In this document: piece after piece, positions 59,847-64,000 of the stretch
Numbering within the stretch: the stretch's first letter is position 1
How the letters are laid out: the number at the start of each line of letters is the position of its first letter
Source: Gigaspora margarita
Lineage: Eukaryota; Glomeromycota; Glomeromycetes; Diversisporales; Gigasporaceae
Direction of reading: 5' to 3'
Length of the DNA stretch: 64,000 nucleotides
NCBI GenBank assembly: GCA_009809945.1
Contig: WTPW01000937.1
Coordinates: forward strand, 219,561-283,560
Notes under the pieces: model-generated
The model's database searches: none
Told to the model about the DNA's origin: nothing
The model's input: the letters and a program-made list of their open reading frames with translations, nothing else
Program-made: the position numbers and the translations under genes

Positions 59847-61690
59847 ATGAGCATTGAAAAAGAAAACAGATATTGTGATGCTAGCTTGAATCTTTCTAGT
59901 GATGAATATGATCAAAGTGATGATAATGACCCAGTGAACAAGATGAATTACAAAATGCAACTTCCCTGAGTTAAGTTCCAACCAAGAAGCATAATTCACC
60001 AGTATGGCAATACTTTAATATGAATAATTCTGAGCCTGTTTGTAAAGTATATAAAAATGGTTTTTTATCATCAAGTTCAACTTCAACTCTAAGGTAGAAT
60101 TTAAAAACACATAATATTATAGTACCAAAACATAAGTGAAAGCTTAAATTTGAACCTTTATTCAAAGAATGAACTACAAGAGTGAGATAATCTGGTTGTA
60201 AAATGGGTTGTTTGCAACTAGCAGCTATTTAATGTTGTAAAGAATGATGAATAGCAGAACATGATTTCAAAATTTGACCCAAGTTATAGATTTTCTAGTA
60301 GAAATACAATAAAAGATTATATAACAGAGCTATTTCAAAAAAAAAAGATGAAGTAAAGTTAACTATAGCAGATCTCTGAAAAAGTAGCATTTACTTCAGA
60401 CTTATGATCAGCATCAAATAGCACATCATTTATAAGCCTCACAATCTATTATGTTGATTCATTTTGAAAATTAAGATGTTTTTTTCTTGATATAATCCCA
60501 ATAAAGAATGGTATACAGGAGAAAATATTGCTAATACAATTATAAATATCTTGAATGAATATGATATATCTGAAAAAACTTTGGTTCTAACTACAGATAA
60601 TGCATCTGCTACAGTTGTGTAGTGCAGTGTGGCTAAGGAGCTTGAAGAAGGTTTTAACAATTTCAATTTTTCTCATTATCATTGTGCAGCTCATGTGTTG
60701 AACTTGGCAGTTAGTTGAGGAATAGAATTTATTAATAACTTTATAGTTAAAATACAATTATTAATGTTTTATATCAAAGTATCACATTCTACAATTAATA
60801 ATTTAAAAAAATTATGTAAAATGAAAAGTATTAATTATTTAGCACCTGAACTTGATATTTAATACTGATGGAATTCTACTTATTATATATTAAATAAATA
60901 AAAAAAATGGAATCATCTTTAACTATGCTTGCATCTGATGATCTAGTAGTCCATAAAAAGTCTTCAAATAAAAATGATTGTGATAATATTTATGTAAAGT
61001 TTTTTTTCTTTCTTTTTTCAAAAACATACTAATAGTAAACAATAAAATAATTAAATAATAAAGGATACAATGTTTCTTCTAGAACCAATTGAACATGCTA
61101 CTTGACTTCTTTCAATATCAAGTTATCCAACACATAGTGATGTTTAATTTGTTTTTTTGGCATTCAGGAACATTTGTTGCAATACAAAAATGATCCTTTT
61201 TTCTCAACATCAGATAGCAAGTGCAATTTATCAAAAATTGAATAGCTATTGGCCAATTTTAGATGAAAATTCCCAAATTTCATTACTACTTGACCCAAGA
61301 ACAAAATTCAGTATTTAAAGACCTGGATGAAAAAAACAAAAGCAATAAATTTAGTATCAAATCTTTATAGATATTCTCCTGCAATACCAACTCCAACCAC
61401 AGTTTCTTCTGATTATTTATCAAATACAAGAAACTATTTTCACCAATAATGAATATCTAATTCCCTACAAGCAAATAATTCAAAGTTATTATTTTTTACA
61501 ATAAATGGTATACAAGATGAATTAGAACGATACTTGGCCTTGCAATTGGAAAATGATATAAATTTGCTAGTTTGGTAGCAAGAAAAGCAATATGACTATA
61601 TCCCAGGTTGTGTTTAATTGCCAAAGATTAATTGTGTATCCAGACAACAAGTATATCTTCAGAGCAGTGTCATGGTTGAATCCATTACCC
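59847..61690 (+). pseudogene. BED-type hAT transposase, dead
   Basis: Transposase relic readable in patches. The start MSIEKENRYCDASLNL (59847) leads to an acidic N-terminus. A BED zinc-finger remnant follows (about 59995-60110: SPVWQYFNMN ... CKVY ... STSTLR*NLKTHN), where the second Cys is now Tyr. The catalytic region shows LVLTTDNASA (about 60587) and SHYHCAAHVLNLAVS (about 60672-60716), then ASAIYQKLNSYWPILDEN and SLLLDPRTKFS (about 61206-61310). The C-terminal dimerisation part has DELERYLALQLEND and LVW*QEKQYDY (about 61518-61600), where the TAG at 61576 replaces the second Trp of the usual WW. Many stops and frameshifts; no product expected. The short frames in this span are shadows. 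Confidence 0.85.
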
Positions 61691-62346
61691 CAGGATTTTA
61701 TGGTGCCGATCAGGATCTAGGAATAGCGTGATTGGTGATTTTGGGAATTGCATGACTTTAATTAAAAGTCTAAATGTTGATTGCATAAACGATGTGTAAA
61801 TAATTATATAATAGTTAGTAACGCAAATGTAAATAATAGTAAATATATAAGGCATAGATCCCAAAGGGGGAAGTGCCTAGCTTTTTAGCTTTTGATGCTC
61901 ATAGTAGCTTTTGAGCTTGCGAATATCTTAGTGGTTTTCTTCTAAGTGAATAAACTTATCTGCATGAAGTATCTATTAGGTGGAGTACCTAAACGATATG
62001 TCAGTAACTGTATATAGCCAAGCAAGTGAAGTTCTGTAGTGAAACCCCACAAGTACACGGCAGGTTGTAAATAGCCGTGACAGCAGGCTTTTTCAATTTC
62101 TGAGCAAACAATTATGGCATCAAGAAATAGGATGGATAATAAAGTAGCAAGAATGGTTTTGTGCTTAAAGAGTTGGATCCAAGAAAAATAGGCAATTAAT
62201 TATTTTTTAGTAAATAATATAAAGTTTAATCAACTGCAAATCTTGTTTTATTTTGGTTTATATAATTACCTTACTACCCCAAAGTTAAGTCATAGTTCTA
62301 TATAGCAAATATAATATATTATTTAAATTAATAATAAATTAAGTAT
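61690..62346. other. Non-coding, moderate GC, unassigned
   Basis: 61860-62110 is less AT-rich and contains no frame, tRNA or inverted repeat that I recognise. It may be a solo-LTR fragment or the 3' part of the hAT element. Confidence 0.3.
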
Positions 62347-62971
62347 TGTTACAGTAGGGAGGCCTTCTTGTACTCCTTACTATAACAACGACACGGCTAC
62401 AGGGATCCTTTAACGGTTTATAGCGGTGTCCAAAAGGCAGGTATAATTCCTTAGTCTGTAAGAAATTATACTCTTCTTTGTAGGCGGTTCGTGACAGTAT
62501 TTAGAGTTAACAATAGTTTCTTTATTTAATAATAATAAGCAAGAGGGCTATTCCTAGGTTTCTATTCCCAAAAAATCCCTTTTACAAGATATTTAATGAA
62601 TATAAAGAGAAGTGGGTGTCTGAGTCTAATTTGACTAAGGGAAATTCTATGTCTTTAAATACATTTTAGAATAAGCGTTATAAGCATTGATTTGCAATGA
62701 TAAACGTTACAATCATTATGAGCGACATAAGCATTATAAGCGATATAATCATTATAAGCGGTATAAGCGGTATAAGCGTTATAAGCGGTATAAGCGTTAT
62801 AAGTGGTATAAGCATTATAAGCGGTATAAACGTTATAAGCGATATGAACTATTCTAAATATCTAACTCCCCAATAATAATAACAATGTAAAATACTAAGG
62901 ATAATAATAATAAAATAAAATAATAATAAATAATAAATATTCTAATAACATTAACTACTCGTTCTATAACA
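62347..62971 (-). repeat. Ty3/gypsy 3' LTR
   Basis: 625 bp starting TGTTATAG on the minus strand (62971) and ending at 62347 as CTGTAACA; the termini are short inverted repeats (TGTTAYAG). The purine-rich AAGGGAACGGAAA lies immediately before the LTR in the element's sense. Contains an 18-bp-type tandem array (62671-62846). The partner LTR is outside the window, so ends rest on TG..CA and the polypurine tract. Confidence 0.7.
62671..62846 (+). repeat. GTATAAGCG tandem array inside LTR
   Basis: About 16-18 copies of the nonamer (G/T)TATAAGCG with variants, often alternating as an 18-mer GGTATAAGCGTTATAAGC. Repeated short motifs in an LTR could be transcription-factor sites or replication slippage. 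Confidence 0.85.
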
Positions 62972-62986
62972 TTTCCGTTCCCTTAA
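62972..62986 (-). other. Polypurine tract
   Basis: On the minus strand AAGGGAACGGAAA directly precedes the LTR start TGTTATAG; expected primer site for plus-strand DNA synthesis. Confidence 0.65.
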
Positions 62987-63092
62987 GAAAATTTACTCCN
63001 TAAATTCCTTCTCTAGTTCTTCTATTAAGAGGGTATAGTCTTCATCCTTTAANTTGATTATTTGAGTCATGGAAAGGTATTTGTTTGATGCA

Positions 63093-63681
63093 TTAAGTCC
63101 TTAGGACAAACCGTAAAGATTTTTCTAATTCTTTGAGCTCCTTTCCAAATGTCTTGGGTTTTTCTTTCACCTTTAATTTTTCGAATCTGTTCTCTAATTT
63201 GTGTTNTGTGTTCTGTCTGTTTCTCGATAATNGTTCNNANNTAATAATGNGCTTCAATAGCTTGTATTTNTCCTCGACNAGATTGTTTAAACTTGGGTAA
63301 TTCNTGAAGAATTTTATCAACTTGTGCGGTCCAAGTTTCTCAGAGAAAGGGATTTGTTCTCACAGTCTTTTGCAGATTAAGAGTCTGAGTCAAGTCTTCA
63401 AATAATTTAGCGATAGCCTTAGGTTTTTCAGTTAAGGCTGGGGCTAATAAAGCTTCTATATCTTCATCAAAAGGTCTTAGTAATTCATTAAGTTCATTAG
63501 AAGGGTCTGGTTCTTCCGTTGGAGTAACATCAATTACTTGTTCTGGGTTTTGAGCATCCNANAANATNACATTCTGGCTAGAAANTCCTAAATGGTATTG
63601 GGCAGNNGGGTCTTGTCTCCAAATAGAAAGAAAATTTCGAAGGGCCAGTATGGTATTAGGTTGTAAAGTAGTAGATTCCAT
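63093..63681 (-). pseudogene. Extra ORF between pol and 3' LTR
   Basis: A frame starting MESTTLQPNTILALRNFL (63681), with an acidic TPTEEPDPSNELNELL region, stops with TGA at 63340-63342. Reading through, ETWTAQVDKIL continues, and after a frame change a Lys/Glu-rich coiled-coil-like end (FEKLKVKEKPKTF ... LKELEKSLRFVLRT) closes at 63093. N bases interrupt it at several places, so the breaks may be sequencing problems. I recognise no domain. Position after integrase suggests an accessory or env-position ORF of unknown role, or gag-like sequence captured by the element. Confidence 0.5.
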
Positions 63682-63833
63682 ANTAGGGGTTTTTGATAAT
63701 ATATCTGGAAAAATTAATCGGAGTATAAAGTTTTATATATATGTAATAAAGTAGCACAATGATTTTCATGGGGCAGTGTACAAAGTTTTACACAAATGTC
63801 ACTCCCTTCCACAATAAATTTCTTCCAGAAATT

Positions 63834-63998
63834 TTAATTTTCGATTACAATTATTGGTTCCCATGTCTGTTTCTCGCAGTACTTAGCAAGTCTATCGCTA
63901 TTATAGTACATTTGTAAAGTCTTTCCTTTCAAATCTCGGAGTTTATATGCACTATTGTTCAATTTTTCTTGAATTATAAAGGGTCCAATTCTTTTATC
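63834..63998 (-). CDS. Ty3/gypsy integrase C-terminus (partial pol)
   Basis: The last 54 codons of a pol polyprotein entering from beyond the window. GPFIIQEKLNNSAYKLRDL, then a MYYNSDRLAKY block and CEKQTWEPIIVIEN before TAA (63834-63836). This matches the usual C-terminal part of AM-fungal gypsy integrases (GPF, AYKLRD, N..RLK.Y). It is open in the part visible, so the element could be fairly young. Whether the upstream polyprotein is intact cannot be seen. Confidence 0.78.
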   Translation of the reverse strand, partial: DKRIGPFIIQEKLNNSAYKLRDLKGKTLQMYYNSDRLAKYCEKQTWEPIIVIEN

Positions 63999-64000
63999 TT

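Larger units (their letters stand above)
62347..64000 (-). mobile_element. Ty3/gypsy retrotransposon, 3' part
   Basis: Minus-strand element that continues past the window. From right to left: C-terminus of integrase (63998-63834), an extra reading frame (63681-about 63093), a polypurine tract (62986-62972) and a 3' LTR (62971-62347). The order integrase then 3' LTR fits Ty3/gypsy. Several N bases (62999-63675) make this part unreliable. The 5 bp after the LTR (62342-62346, AGTAT) should match the far flank if this is an insertion. Confidence 0.8.

Noticed and set aside
62999-63675. Reading the stops here as biological
   Set aside because: Multiple N bases make frame interpretation unsafe.

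Overview
The window looks like a chromosome or contig segment from an arbuscular-mycorrhizal fungus (Glomeromycotina, Rhizophagus-like; the genus is inferred). The grounds are the strong AT bias, short 62-96 bp GT-AG introns, and a protein set typical of these genomes: a fungus-type kinase with an HRDFHxGN catalytic loop, Sel1-like repeats, a membrane-anchored Kelch protein and a stand-alone molybdenum-carrier-like protein. The repeat load (LINE, Ty3/gypsy, hAT, many MITEs) fits too. Ambiguous N bases near 23.3, 45.1 and 63-63.7 kb mark poorly resolved positions.

Layout. 1-2.3 kb: a decayed Sel1-like repeat gene (minus strand), split by an 867-bp hAT-type element with an 8-bp target-site duplication (TSD). 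4.4-5.8 kb: an intact three-exon protein kinase (minus). 6.7-7.2 kb: an intronless molybdenum-carrier-like gene (minus). 7.5-17.5 kb: non-coding, filled with small inverted-repeat elements, including a chain of nested hairpins at 8.9-9.4 kb and a hAT MITE nested in another element at 10.5-11.1 kb. 18.2-19.7 kb: an intact five-exon Kelch gene (plus) with signal peptide and C-terminal membrane anchor. No intact host gene is visible from 19.7 kb to the end.

20-64 kb is a transposable-element compartment. It holds a family of about 172-bp pogo/Tigger-like MITEs (CAG...CTG ends, TA TSD), three of them nested inside one another at the same internal TA. It also holds at least six hAT-type MITEs with 8-bp TSDs, four copies of a long tRNA-headed retroposon (one with an 18-bp TSD and A-tail), and a nearly full-length but dead LINE (39.1-45.1 kb: RRM/gag, endonuclease, reverse transcriptase, RNase H). 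A second LINE fragment with a poly-A tail lies at 47.5-48.5 kb, a dead BED-hAT transposase at 59.8-61.7 kb, and the 3' end of a Ty3/gypsy element (minus) with polypurine tract and LTR runs to the window end. Between them lie long AT-rich palindromes.

No operon-like or pathway relation links the three intact genes. The most striking patterns are that most MITE families here are built from their own short reiterated motif, that MITEs insert repeatedly into each other, and that in-frame stops in the dead LINE and hAT genes fall on expected tryptophan codons, suggesting C-to-T/G-to-A repeat mutation. All coordinates and splice models were read by eye; no search was run.
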